From IMG/VR virus record IMGVR_UViG_3300044695_002148, positions 1 to 31,078 of that record: DNA of 31,078 nt, one strand, 5' to 3'. Origin of the DNA: a virus. Under the pieces are notes generated by a model. The model ran no database searches. It was given only the letters and a program-made list of their open reading frames with translations, and was not told the DNA's origin. Each line of letters starts with the position of its first letter. The first letter of the stretch is position 1. Positions 11,712-20,216 of the stretch are shown here, piece by piece. The translations under genes and the position numbers were made by a program.

Positions 11712-11765
11712 GCAAGCCAAAGTAGCAGCGTGTTGCAAACTGTCGAGAGTTTTCTTTCGGAAAGT
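11712..11765 (-). promoter_or_regulatory. Boundary between virion and replication genes, possible promoter
   Basis: This 54-base gap follows the last virion gene and precedes the HTH gene. On the minus strand it holds AAACT-6-AGTTT, a small inverted repeat, and TCGACA followed 16 bases later by TACTTT, a weak sigma-70-like pair. A short GC-rich stem at the end of the virion gene has no T-run. A promoter for the replication block is expected near here, but these matches are weak. Confidence 0.3.
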
Positions 11766-14700
11766 TTACTCGGGGGGTTGTTGGAAGCCCCGGCGGGCTG
11801 AGATTGGCGTGAGGGTTTGGCCGGATTCTCGCAGTTCCTTGAGGAAACGGTACTTGCCGATTTCCCCACCTTTCTCGTAGGCGGATCGCAGCAATTTCAG
11901 TTTGATTTCATCGGTTCCTTGCTGGTACTGGCCACTAGTAAAGACCCGCTCAGAAAGCCCTCTCCGGTAGAAACCAACGAGTTGAGAATACCGGTCATAT
12001 TGCTCTGGATTCATCCGCTCAAAAGTTTTGTTATGAAATGTAAGCGAAGGGTTTGGAACCGATGGAATTGCGTTGTTGTCCGCCGTCTTGCGCCAGAGGC
12101 GGTAGATCGAGGCGTTGAGAGGATCAGCCTCAATGGACCGACTTTTCCACGCATCGAAGAAATTGTAGGTCCAAGGATTCTCGCCCTTTGGCGTCTGCTC
12201 AACAGCATCTCCCCACAAATCCCGGCGCACCGGCATGGAGTTCGGATCCTTTACACCAGGGATGGCCAACCCAAGGGCGGCGTACCTCTGGTTTAGCTCG
12301 TTAATCGAATCCTTGATGAACCCTTCGCCGCCAATTGAAGGCAGGTATTCACGCTCGGCACGGCGAGCTGCACCAAGGATATTGGGCGCAAGAGGTGATG
12401 CTGCGGTGATCGAAAGATTTTTCACAAATCGATCCAGTGAATTTGATGACTCTTCGGACATCAGCTTGATGAAGTCGCTGGTTCCTTTAAGGAACTGCTG
12501 CTCCATGATGAAGTTGATTCCAGAAAGAGCTGCACCTTTTCCAAGCGATAGAAAATCGGGATCACTCGTCTTGGACCGCTCTTGGATTCGACGGGTTGTT
12601 CCCACCATTAACCCGATGGCTCCGCTTGTTCCAAGTGCTGACAGATCTTTCACGCTATCACCGGGCCGGAACGATGGGTCTTCTCCTTTAACTAACCGTC
12701 GAAGTGCGCTGGTGTTGATCGTACCTGGAGGCATCACGCCACCAGCTTTGGCCAACTCGCGAGCCTTGTTGGTCTCCCCTGGAGTATCCAAATTCGGTGT
12801 AATCACACCCTTGTCGTAAAGGTAAGCGTAGGCTCCTGCAACCGTGGTTCCTACGATCAATCGAGCGGTCGCCGTATTGCGCTCTTTGGGAGTCATCTTT
12901 GACCAATTCCGAAGTACACCAGCAGGGGTGAACTGGAGGATTTCAGCGGCAACATTGATCGGTGTTTTCTGGAACAACGAGATCAACCGATACGGGATAT
13001 AGAGAGGGGTTTTTTCTCTTATGAATTGATTGATTCCTGCAACGCCCTGAGTCGCAACATTGTCTTGCTGGAAGATTGAACGGGCGGCTTCGAACTCAAT
13101 TTGACCAAGATCTTCGGCGGTGAATCCACGTTGGCCAGCAGCTTGAGCCTCATCGGAAATGAGCATTAACTTAGGGTTACGAGTAGCCACACGGATTTGC
13201 CCTTCCGATAAACCCCGCTGGCGACCAATCTCTGAAACTACACGGGCGCGTTCAGCCTGACGGAAAGGAACATCGGTCGCTTGAGTCATCCTAAGCATGA
13301 CGTCTGGAATGACGCCTACCGTTGCTTCGACTAGGTTGCGAATAACTGGTGTTTCCTTGTACTCGCCAGACATGGCTTCAAACAAGTTTCTCCACGCCCT
13401 CTGAAAATTAAGTGGATTTCCAATGCTTGTTCCAAGCTCATAAGGATTTCCTTCTGAACCCTTAAGCATAATACGCTTTGCTGTTGGCAGCGATTTTCCA
13501 AACGCCTCGATACGCTTAAGTGTTCGTGATCGGATGTCGTATGAGTTGTTCTTTCCTCCAGACAAAGCGGAATCAATTGCCATCGCGGTAAGGTCTGCTA
13601 ACTCTCTCAATGGGGCGTTGATAGTGTTTCCAAGCACGTTGCGAATAATGGAGATCGGACCCATCACAGATCCTTGAACCATCGACAAAAACAGGTCTGT
13701 TGCAGTAGATGGGTTTATGCGAGCAATCTGCTCATTTAACACAACATCAGCTTCAGATCGAAGAGCATCGGCCATGTCTGCGAGACCAGACGCAATTCTC
13801 TCTCCACGGACATCTCCTTTGTTAGCTGCATCTGTCATCAGGATCTCAGCGCGTTTAACGGCATCAACAGCACCGCGATACTGATCCATTGAATTCCCCA
13901 GTTTAGTGGCCTGCTCAGGAGTGATCATCCTTCCACGTTCAGCCATCGATTTCGTGACCAACTGAACCACTCCTTCGCGAGATGCTGACTTCAGTAGCTT
14001 GAATTGGTTGATGAGCTGACCCCAAGTGGTTCCGCTTTCAGCCAAGGTAAGCGATAGATCCGCAGCTTCTTTGGTGCGACCTTCATTGATCAACCGGTTG
14101 AACAGTTCCATTCCCGAAGCAACGCGGGTATTGGACTTAGCATTTCCAAGATCAGCATTAAGCTGTTCAGGGGTTGCAACCGATACTTGATCGACCACTT
14201 GTTCAACATTCTGCGGCAGATATGAAGCACGGGGCGATTTCGCTACCGATTCACGAATAACCGGAGGAACACTTGGGGCGGCGGCAACGCGCTCAGCAAA
14301 TGCGCGAGGTTCCATTTTCGGAGGAGCTTGAATTTGTGATGGTCGTTGGATTGTTCGCGTGAGTTGGTTTGCAAACTCAGCCTCATCAAAATTCTCTTTA
14401 AAGTTCTGTTGAGCGTAACGTAATCCAGCAGCAGCGGCGTCAGCAATAGATCCTCCAGCGCGGATAATTTCTTGAGCTACAGTCAATGCCCCATTCCAAG
14501 CTGAACCCATAAGCTGTGGGAACGGATTCATACCAAGCCCAGGTTCTACATTGGTACGAAGACCTTCTAATTTTTCAGCAACACCCTCAGCTTTCTTCCG
14601 GAACTTACCTTGAGTCTCTTCCAAAGATTTCTGCCATACTTCGTTAAAAATCGTGCGTTCAGCAACAGGCAACCCAACCTCCTTGCGACCAATACCAATG

Positions 14701-16091
14701 GCCTTCTCAATGCTTTTTTTTGTAACCTGAGCGGATTCTCCACGAAAAGCTCCAGACTCTAATGCTTCCGAAACGGCTTCAGAAACAAGCCGCTTGTCAC
14801 GCGAAGCAAGTGCGCGACTCAGCTTCTCATCAACCGTTTCAAGAGGAGTAGATGTTTGGGCAGCAGATTTATCTTCAGCAGCGATTCGTTCGTCACGAGC
14901 TTTAAGACGTTCAGCAAGGATTTGATCCTGAGTCTTTAGTGTATCCGGAGCCTCATCAATTACTTCACTGATAGGAATTTTGCCGCCTTCAGCCGCAGCG
15001 CGTGGACCTTCTCCAATCACTTCTGGTTGATAGATAAACGGCTCATCGGGGTTCATCTCGGCAATCAGTTCTCGGAACTGAGTCTTGAGATCACGCACCG
15101 GAACGATGCGATCCATCTGATCGATGAGTCCACTGACTTGGCCGATGGCTTCCCCAACGGTCTGTTTTCGAGAAGCAAGGTTATCAAGCACATCAGCTTG
15201 AGTTACACCTTTCCCGCGCATGCCAAACGAGCGGGCCGCTTGAGTGCCAAGACCGGCTGCGAAGAGAGTTCCAATAGCCGCTTCGTATGAAGCCTTGAGC
15301 TTCTGCTCTGGAGTAGCTTCTGGATCAGCGATGGTCTGCAATGCAACACCGGTTGATTCAGCGGCACCACGGGTTACCTCGGGAGCAAGAACAGCGGGGA
15401 TGGCTTGGCCAACTTGCTCAGTTGCACGAGCCGCCTCTCCAGCGCGAGTAAGATCCGCAATCTGTGCAGCGCGAGCAGCAGAAGGGGCTGTGGCTTCAGC
15501 AAATGATTCAGTGGCGGCAGCAACCGATCTAGGAATTTGAGTGGCTTCTTTAGCAGCACCCGCAATCCCCATCGTCATCAGATTCATCGGGGAAAGAAGA
15601 TCAGCAGCAACTTGGCCTGCTACTTCTCCTGCCGGACGAGTCACTGACTGCGGAATTGATCGAAGACCAGGAGTAACTATTCTCGCAATGTCAGCGGCTT
15701 TTGCACCTAGAGACGCTCCCAGTTCGCGTTTTTCAGGAGAAGCGGACAAGAGGGCCATGATACCTTCCTTGTCGATACGGGATGCGCCTTCGAGCATTCC
15801 CTGCTTTGGTTCTCCACCAGTGACTTGCTGGAGAACTCTTCCAGCGGTTGCGACATCTTGGGGGGTTGGACCACCAAACGCCAACGGAGCGACAAGACGA
15901 GCCAATGAAGGGGCCACAGACTTGGCCTGCTCGTACAAGCTAGGAGGAGCCTGGAGAACTGGTGCATCTGGATATTTCTGTTTGCCAGCAAAAGCGAAGG
16001 CCCGCTCGACATCTTCCTTTGTCGGGGGCCTGTCGCCTTCCAGCTCAAGAGTTACTCCAGTGGCATCCTGAGTGACTTCGTAGATAGGCAT
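11766..16091 (-). CDS. Giant internal-virion (DNA-ejection) type protein (1441 aa)
   Basis: I assign this by size, composition and position, not by an enzyme motif. It is the last and largest gene of the virion block, as the giant ejection proteins are in podoviruses. The first 560 residues are Ala/Glu/Gln-rich and mostly helical. Residues about 830-1090 are hydrophobic helices and loops (LFLSMVQGSVMGPISIIRNV, PLYIPYRLISLFQKTP, ARLIVGTTVAGAYAYLYDKG), which could enter a membrane. The C-terminal part is polar with many aromatic residues (NPWTYNFFDAWKSRSIEADP). Such proteins leave the capsid during infection and build a channel or move DNA. It could instead be one of the polyvalent proteins with embedded enzymes; no lysozyme or transglycosylase motif was seen. 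The start ATG follows AAATAAT with no Shine-Dalgarno. Confidence 0.75.
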   Translation of the reverse strand: MPIYEVTQDATGVTLELEGDRPPTKEDVERAFAFAGKQKYPDAPVLQAPPSLYEQAKSVAPSLARLVAPLAFGGPTPQDVATAGRVLQQVTGGEPKQGMLEGASRIDKEGIMALLSASPEKRELGASLGAKAADIARIVTPGLRSIPQSVTRPAGEVAGQVAADLLSPMNLMTMGIAGAAKEATQIPRSVAAATESFAEATAPSAARAAQIADLTRAGEAARATEQVGQAIPAVLAPEVTRGAAESTGVALQTIADPEATPEQKLKASYEAAIGTLFAAGLGTQAARSFGMRGKGVTQADVLDNLASRKQTVGEAIGQVSGLIDQMDRIVPVRDLKTQFRELIAEMNPDEPFIYQPEVIGEGPRAAAEGGKIPISEVIDEAPDTLKTQDQILAERLKARDERIAAEDKSAAQTSTPLETVDEKLSRALASRDKRLVSEAVSEALESGAFRGESAQVTKKSIEKAIGIGRKEVGLPVAERTIFNEVWQKSLEETQGKFRKKAEGVAEKLEGLRTNVEPGLGMNPFPQLMGSAWNGALTVAQEIIRAGGSIADAAAAGLRYAQQNFKENFDEAEFANQLTRTIQRPSQIQAPPKMEPRAFAERVAAAPSVPPVIRESVAKSPRASYLPQNVEQVVDQVSVATPEQLNADLGNAKSNTRVASGMELFNRLINEGRTKEAADLSLTLAESGTTWGQLINQFKLLKSASREGVVQLVTKSMAERGRMITPEQATKLGNSMDQYRGAVDAVKRAEILMTDAANKGDVRGERIASGLADMADALRSEADVVLNEQIARINPSTATDLFLSMVQGSVMGPISIIRNVLGNTINAPLRELADLTAMAIDSALSGGKNNSYDIRSRTLKRIEAFGKSLPTAKRIMLKGSEGNPYELGTSIGNPLNFQRAWRNLFEAMSGEYKETPVIRNLVEATVGVIPDVMLRMTQATDVPFRQAERARVVSEIGRQRGLSEGQIRVATRNPKLMLISDEAQAAGQRGFTAEDLGQIEFEAARSIFQQDNVATQGVAGINQFIREKTPLYIPYRLISLFQKTPINVAAEILQFTPAGVLRNWSKMTPKERNTATARLIVGTTVAGAYAYLYDKGVITPNLDTPGETNKARELAKAGGVMPPGTINTSALRRLVKGEDPSFRPGDSVKDLSALGTSGAIGLMVGTTRRIQERSKTSDPDFLSLGKGAALSGINFIMEQQFLKGTSDFIKLMSEESSNSLDRFVKNLSITAASPLAPNILGAARRAEREYLPSIGGEGFIKDSINELNQRYAALGLAIPGVKDPNSMPVRRDLWGDAVEQTPKGENPWTYNFFDAWKSRSIEADPLNASIYRLWRKTADNNAIPSVPNPSLTFHNKTFERMNPEQYDRYSQLVGFYRRGLSERVFTSGQYQQGTDEIKLKLLRSAYEKGGEIGKYRFLKELRESGQTLTPISARRGFQQPPE

Positions 16092-16092
16092 A

Positions 16093-16938
16093 TTATTTCA
16101 TTCTGACTTTAAACCCCGGAATATCAGTCGATTTCTCTTCTTCAGGCTTTTTAGTTGCTCCAGCGGGCGGAGGCGCACCGAATCCTTGTCCTTGATTTGA
16201 AAACAATTGTTGAAGAATCTTTTGTTGTTCAGCAATAGGAACTGGTTTCTTGAAACGAACAGTAGGTTGCATCTGACCAGTCAGAGAATCCGTTGAATAT
16301 GTAACTTCATACGGGGGCTCTTCAGAAGGCTTCTGCTCAAGAAATTGCTTGAGCTGAGGAATCTTATTTGAAAGCTCAGATATCTGATCAGCAGTGCCTC
16401 CAACAGTTCCATATCCTGGAACATTGATTTGAGTGTACCCTGACTTTATTTTCTTGGCCTCATCTTTCTGTTCCTGTATGGCCTTCTCGTAAGCAGCCTG
16501 TTCCTCAAGAGATTCAATCGGCTCCAAGGCCGGTATAGGCATGGCCATTGATCCGCCAAGCTGGTACTCAGGACGAGCCTTAAGTTGGCCAACCAATGAT
16601 GGACGTAGAGTTTCGCGCTTTTCACCGGCTTCTTTTGCCCGAGTTTCTGAAGCAGCTTTATCGCGGGCAGCGATTAATTTAATCTCGTCCTGAAGCCTCT
16701 GCTGCCGTTCAGCTTCCATTCGACTGCCCAACCTTTCTTCATTCAAAGACTTCAAGTTTTCTTCCATCAACGCCCGCTTCGCATAGTTCCGATTCCGGAT
16801 GTCCTCGTTGGTCCCGGTGAACTCGCCGGCAATACCTCCGGTAAGCATGGAGAGCCCCTTCATGAAAGGGTTGATGCGCTGATTGGCCTGCCGCTCAAGC
16901 ATAGCCCTGATGTCCTCGTTTTCTTCTCTGGTAGCCAT
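16093..16938 (-). CDS. Probable internal virion protein, helical (281 aa)
   Basis: The N-terminal 115 residues are charged helices (EENEDIRAMLERQANQ, RMEAERQQRLQDEIKLIAAR), with a short glycine-rich hydrophobic patch at about 30-42 (MLTGGIAGEFTG). The rest is a flexible, Pro/Gln-rich region ending DIPGFKVRMK. It lies between two other internal-virion candidates and one base from the 1441-aa gene, so it is probably part of the same ejection assembly. No enzymatic motif is seen. The AT-rich AAATAATATCTT precedes the start. Confidence 0.65.
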   Translation of the reverse strand: MATREENEDIRAMLERQANQRINPFMKGLSMLTGGIAGEFTGTNEDIRNRNYAKRALMEENLKSLNEERLGSRMEAERQQRLQDEIKLIAARDKAASETRAKEAGEKRETLRPSLVGQLKARPEYQLGGSMAMPIPALEPIESLEEQAAYEKAIQEQKDEAKKIKSGYTQINVPGYGTVGGTADQISELSNKIPQLKQFLEQKPSEEPPYEVTYSTDSLTGQMQPTVRFKKPVPIAEQQKILQQLFSNQGQGFGAPPPAGATKKPEEEKSTDIPGFKVRMK

Positions 16939-16948
16939 AAGATATTAT

Positions 16949-18445
16949 TTAGTAACCCTGCAACGACCGCATCGCACCCCGTCTCCTGAATCCGCTCATG
17001 GCGGCATTCATGATCTGATCGGGATCGTAGTTGATGTACCTGTACCTATCCTCTTGTTGTTGGGAGTTGGCCAGCAAGTCAGCGTAGAGCTTGGCGAAAG
17101 GATCGGCCTGACGATCGGGTAGAGGAACCTCCTTGGTTCCCTTGGTGGGTATGACAACTTCACGCCTTACGAGAGGAGTGACTGGCTCCCTAGTGGGAAG
17201 GGGGGTTCCGGTGTAGGTGCCAGTGCCGGTTCCGGTGCCGGTGCCGGGTCTAGCTCCGCCACCGGGAGGAGTTGTGGTCGTGCCACCGCCAGGAGGAGTA
17301 GTCGTGGTTCCACCACCGGGAGGGGTGGTTACAACAGGAGTAGTTACGTTTATTGGAGGGGTTTTTACAAAAGGTATCCACTTACCATTTTCCCAATCCC
17401 AAATATTACCCTCACCATCAGGATAAACATCTCCAACTTTTATTCCACCAGTTCCTGGAACAACCGTTCCTTCAGTTACACCTTCAGGAGTTACTATTAG
17501 TTTTCTGGGTGGATTACTACTCGCTATTGTCCAAGGCGAATCCTTAAACTCATCACCCGGTTTAACTTCTGGTTTTGGAACATAACCAGGGGTAACATCA
17601 GTGGTTCCACCAGGACCAGCCACACCAGGACCAGCCGTTACATTCCCTCCAGTGTTATCAAACCCACCTACGCTGGCGGTTGGCGGTTGAGCCGCTCCAA
17701 CTGGTTGATATGCTCCAACTGGTGATGGCGTAAAAGGTGTTGAACCAACAGATGTATCTGTTGTTTTTGTTGATATAAACGGCAACTTTAGGTTTGGATT
17801 TTCCCTTAAATCAGGAACGCCTGGGTAGCCTGGAGCACTCGGTACTATAAAATCAACTTTTCTAGTTTCGCTGTTTATATAACTGATGTTTCCATCTGTA
17901 TCGATACTTTGTCTGTAAGTAGGAGCGCCTCTTCCCGGGATTAAAATCGTTTTTCCGCGAGTAATAAATTCTTCAGGATGCGACGAAGGTGTTTGGCCTG
18001 CCGTAAGATCCTCAATCTGCTTTGGAGTCAGATAATCAACCCCAACGAATCCCCCTGCTTGGTGAGGTGGAACAAGACCTTTAACTCCATAGAAGTCCTC
18101 AGTCTTCGGATCCAGCGGGGTTCCGATTCCTGTTCTTATAAGCGCATCCTGCTCATCCGTATTCCCAATGTTGATTCGATCAACAGGTTGATCTCGTATG
18201 TTGTAATCGATGTTTCCAAAACCTACGTCTGAAGGAGCAGCCTGAAACTCAAAAGCTCCAGTTCTCCAGTTGTATGGAGCTTCTTGTCCATACGCATCAG
18301 TGCCATAAAAGTCTGTGTCCCCAATTCTAACACCTGCCATTCCTGGGACTAAATCTCCCATTTTTAATCCAGGGAATCCCGGGAACTCATCTACGGCATT
18401 GGCCTGATTTAGGTCTTGAGCCAGATTATCGATTGCGTCAGGCAT
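16949..18445 (-). CDS. Pro/Gly/Thr-rich virion-associated protein with short repeats (498 aa)
   Basis: I do not recognise a family. Residues 1-230 are polar and Gly/Asp-rich, a possible set of beta repeats. Residues about 230-370 contain Gly/Pro/Thr loops, and residues about 368-414 are tandem TTPPGGGTT units followed by GT repeats. The last 80 residues are charged, ending DQIMNAAMSGFRRRGAMRSL. Its place between the 451-aa and 281-aa proteins suggests an internal or tail-tip component with a long flexible linker. AT-rich AACTGATAT precedes the ATG; no Shine-Dalgarno is present. Confidence 0.65.
   Translation of the reverse strand: MPDAIDNLAQDLNQANAVDEFPGFPGLKMGDLVPGMAGVRIGDTDFYGTDAYGQEAPYNWRTGAFEFQAAPSDVGFGNIDYNIRDQPVDRINIGNTDEQDALIRTGIGTPLDPKTEDFYGVKGLVPPHQAGGFVGVDYLTPKQIEDLTAGQTPSSHPEEFITRGKTILIPGRGAPTYRQSIDTDGNISYINSETRKVDFIVPSAPGYPGVPDLRENPNLKLPFISTKTTDTSVGSTPFTPSPVGAYQPVGAAQPPTASVGGFDNTGGNVTAGPGVAGPGGTTDVTPGYVPKPEVKPGDEFKDSPWTIASSNPPRKLIVTPEGVTEGTVVPGTGGIKVGDVYPDGEGNIWDWENGKWIPFVKTPPINVTTPVVTTPPGGGTTTTPPGGGTTTTPPGGGARPGTGTGTGTGTYTGTPLPTREPVTPLVRREVVIPTKGTKEVPLPDRQADPFAKLYADLLANSQQQEDRYRYINYDPDQIMNAAMSGFRRRGAMRSLQGY
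17205..17340. repeat. Short tandem repeats coding PPGGGTT and GTGT units
   Basis: On the plus strand, three copies of a unit near ccaccgggaggagttgtggt (with small changes) lie side by side, next to a run of ggtgccggt-type units. They encode TTPPGGG repeats and a GTGTGT stretch. Such repeats are prone to copy-number change by slippage or recombination. Confidence 0.75.
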
Positions 18446-18448
18446 ATA

Positions 18449-19804
18449 TCAGTTTTTGGGGATTACGCTGTTGATTCGAGCTATCATCCAGTTGGCCACA
18501 AGCTTCTTGACCTTGGGCTTGTCCTTGAGCCACTTCGCAAACTTCTCGGCGTTGCTGTCGTAGAAGCTCTTGAACCACTTGGGTCCAACGAGTTCCTTCC
18601 AGAAGTAGAACGCCTCCCACTGATCGGGGATACACTCACGAGCGACGAAGCATCCGCCAAGCCCGAAGCCCGCGTAGGATGATCCAAGGTTTCCGATCGC
18701 ACCAGCATACCCTTGGAACTGGTTCATGAAGGAGTTGGCTTGATCGGACTTGTATTGATTCTCAGCGTTGGTCAGCGCAAAGCCAGTGCCCATCTTCATC
18801 AGGTCTCCAGGGCTAGATAGCTGCATTCCCTGAGTATACTGAGGAGTAATAAACGGAGAAGCACCCTGCTGAAGACCACCTAGCTGGGCAGCTTGGGATG
18901 ATACGGGCTGGAGTCCTAGGGCGGACTGGACGTTGGCAATGTTCTGCTGGCGACCAGACAACATCTGCTGCTGAGAAGCCATCTGGCCTGCAAAGCTCTG
19001 TTGCGCCGCGGTGTTCCGCTGACCGGTGGCCGCAAGGATGTTCTGGAAGGCTTCTTGTGCGTTCCGATTGGCAGTATCGCTCGTGCTTTGACCGCTCTGA
19101 AGCAAGCCCATCGCAGCGTTCCAGCGTTGAGAGTTTGCGTTTCCAAGAGCATCTTGAATTGCGATCGACTCACGAAGAGCCGAAGGATTGCCAAGAACAT
19201 TGCCAATGGAACTACCGCGAGCGCGAGCGGCCTGTTGGACCCGTCGCTCCATGCTTGGATCCAGAGTGCCAACCTGAGAAAGACCCTGTTGGATCTGACG
19301 TTCAAGCTCGCTACGAATCAACTGAGAAGCCCCTGTATCCTGTTGGGCACCGGGCATCCCAACCCTCTCGTAGGTAGGCGATTCTACCCGCGTATCCGGA
19401 GCGGCGGCATCCCCCTTAACATCGCTGAGGAACTGCTCATAGAGATCGAACTTCCGAGGATCAAGAGCCTCTAGCTCGTTTCGACGCTGTTGGGCAAACT
19501 GAGTTCCATACTGCTTTGCAAGGTCAAGCTGTTTGCCAGTAAGCTCAGGGGCAATTGCAGCAGCAGCCCTTGCAAATGTTTCAGCTATCTGAACATCACC
19601 AATTGGCTTGTAGCCAATGATATTACCAGCTTTATCTTTTTGAGCACCGCTAAAATCGTATTCCTTTCCGTCATAAGTAACGGATGTTCCAAGCCTAGCG
19701 GCTGCATCTAATGCCCTTAGCTTTGGATACGTTTCAGCTTGGGCTTCTACAGCCTCTCTGTTAGCGGCTGCTAAATTCGGTGCCTCATATCTATCTCCTC
19801 CCAT
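18449..19804 (-). CDS. Internal virion protein with a C-terminal CFV...W domain (451 aa)
   Basis: The first 360 residues are Ala/Gln/Ser-rich and helical, ending in a Gln/Gly region with MASQQQMLSGRQQNIANVQS. The C-terminal 70 residues contain CFVARECIPDQWEAFYFWKE and DKPKVKKLVANWMIARI. That 'CFVA' end resembles the CFIATAAYG-type tail found at the C-terminus of several phage internal proteins. The protein has the place and composition of the T7 gp14/gp15-type ejection proteins. The ATG at 19804 follows AAAGGATTACTT and overlaps the previous gene by 14 bases. Confidence 0.75.
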   Translation of the reverse strand: MGGDRYEAPNLAAANREAVEAQAETYPKLRALDAAARLGTSVTYDGKEYDFSGAQKDKAGNIIGYKPIGDVQIAETFARAAAAIAPELTGKQLDLAKQYGTQFAQQRRNELEALDPRKFDLYEQFLSDVKGDAAAPDTRVESPTYERVGMPGAQQDTGASQLIRSELERQIQQGLSQVGTLDPSMERRVQQAARARGSSIGNVLGNPSALRESIAIQDALGNANSQRWNAAMGLLQSGQSTSDTANRNAQEAFQNILAATGQRNTAAQQSFAGQMASQQQMLSGRQQNIANVQSALGLQPVSSQAAQLGGLQQGASPFITPQYTQGMQLSSPGDLMKMGTGFALTNAENQYKSDQANSFMNQFQGYAGAIGNLGSSYAGFGLGGCFVARECIPDQWEAFYFWKELVGPKWFKSFYDSNAEKFAKWLKDKPKVKKLVANWMIARINSVIPKN

Positions 19805-20216
19805 AAGTAATCCTTTCGTTCATAATCAGTTTATAATACCTGTTAAAATCGTACAAACGGCAAGCTCCTTTATAAAAACCACCAAGCTTGGTTACGTTTT
19901 TAGAGCATAACCGCATCATTCCCATCCAAAGAGATTGAACCGCATACGGCTCGGTGCCAATGGCGATTTCAACCCAAGCAATATGACCATCCGGAAAGTT
20001 GTTGTTAATATCCTTGGATTCCTCAATTGAGTTTAGGAATCTAACGGCTCCAACACCAACGCACTTTCCTTCATCGTTGTTAACAATTCCAAACAGTTTC
20101 TTAGAACTAAAAATACAGATCCAATTAAGAATCTGATCCTCAGTCCATGACGAAAAAGCTGGCCAATGCTCTCGCAGTAGCTTGGCCGCTTCAATGTTTG
20201 TTGGATGTGCGGTCAT
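19791..20216 (-). CDS. Small virion-region protein at the T7 gp13 position, possibly GNAT-like (141 aa)
   Basis: The protein alternates helices and strands: IEAAKLLREHWPAFSSWTED, KLFGIVNND, GKCVGVGAVRFLNS, HIAWVEIAIGTEP, VQSLWMGMMRLCSKNVTKLG and RLYDFNRYYKLI. This resembles the order of the GNAT fold (HIAWVEIAIGT as a central strand and LYDFNRYYKLI near the end). Many podoviruses have a small acetyltransferase-like protein between tail tubular genes and the internal core proteins, where T7 gp13 lies. Whether it has activity or is structural is not clear; no strong acetyl-CoA loop (Q/RxxGxG/A) is seen. It starts with an ATGA overlap with the tail-hub gene. Confidence 0.65.
   Translation of the reverse strand: MTAHPTNIEAAKLLREHWPAFSSWTEDQILNWICIFSSKKLFGIVNNDEGKCVGVGAVRFLNSIEESKDINNNFPDGHIAWVEIAIGTEPYAVQSLWMGMMRLCSKNVTKLGGFYKGACRLYDFNRYYKLIMNERITYGRR

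Noticed and set aside
12235-12819. A 194-codon plus-strand frame inside the giant virion gene
   Set aside because: No start signal, no recognisable sequence and a full overlap with a coherent minus-strand protein.
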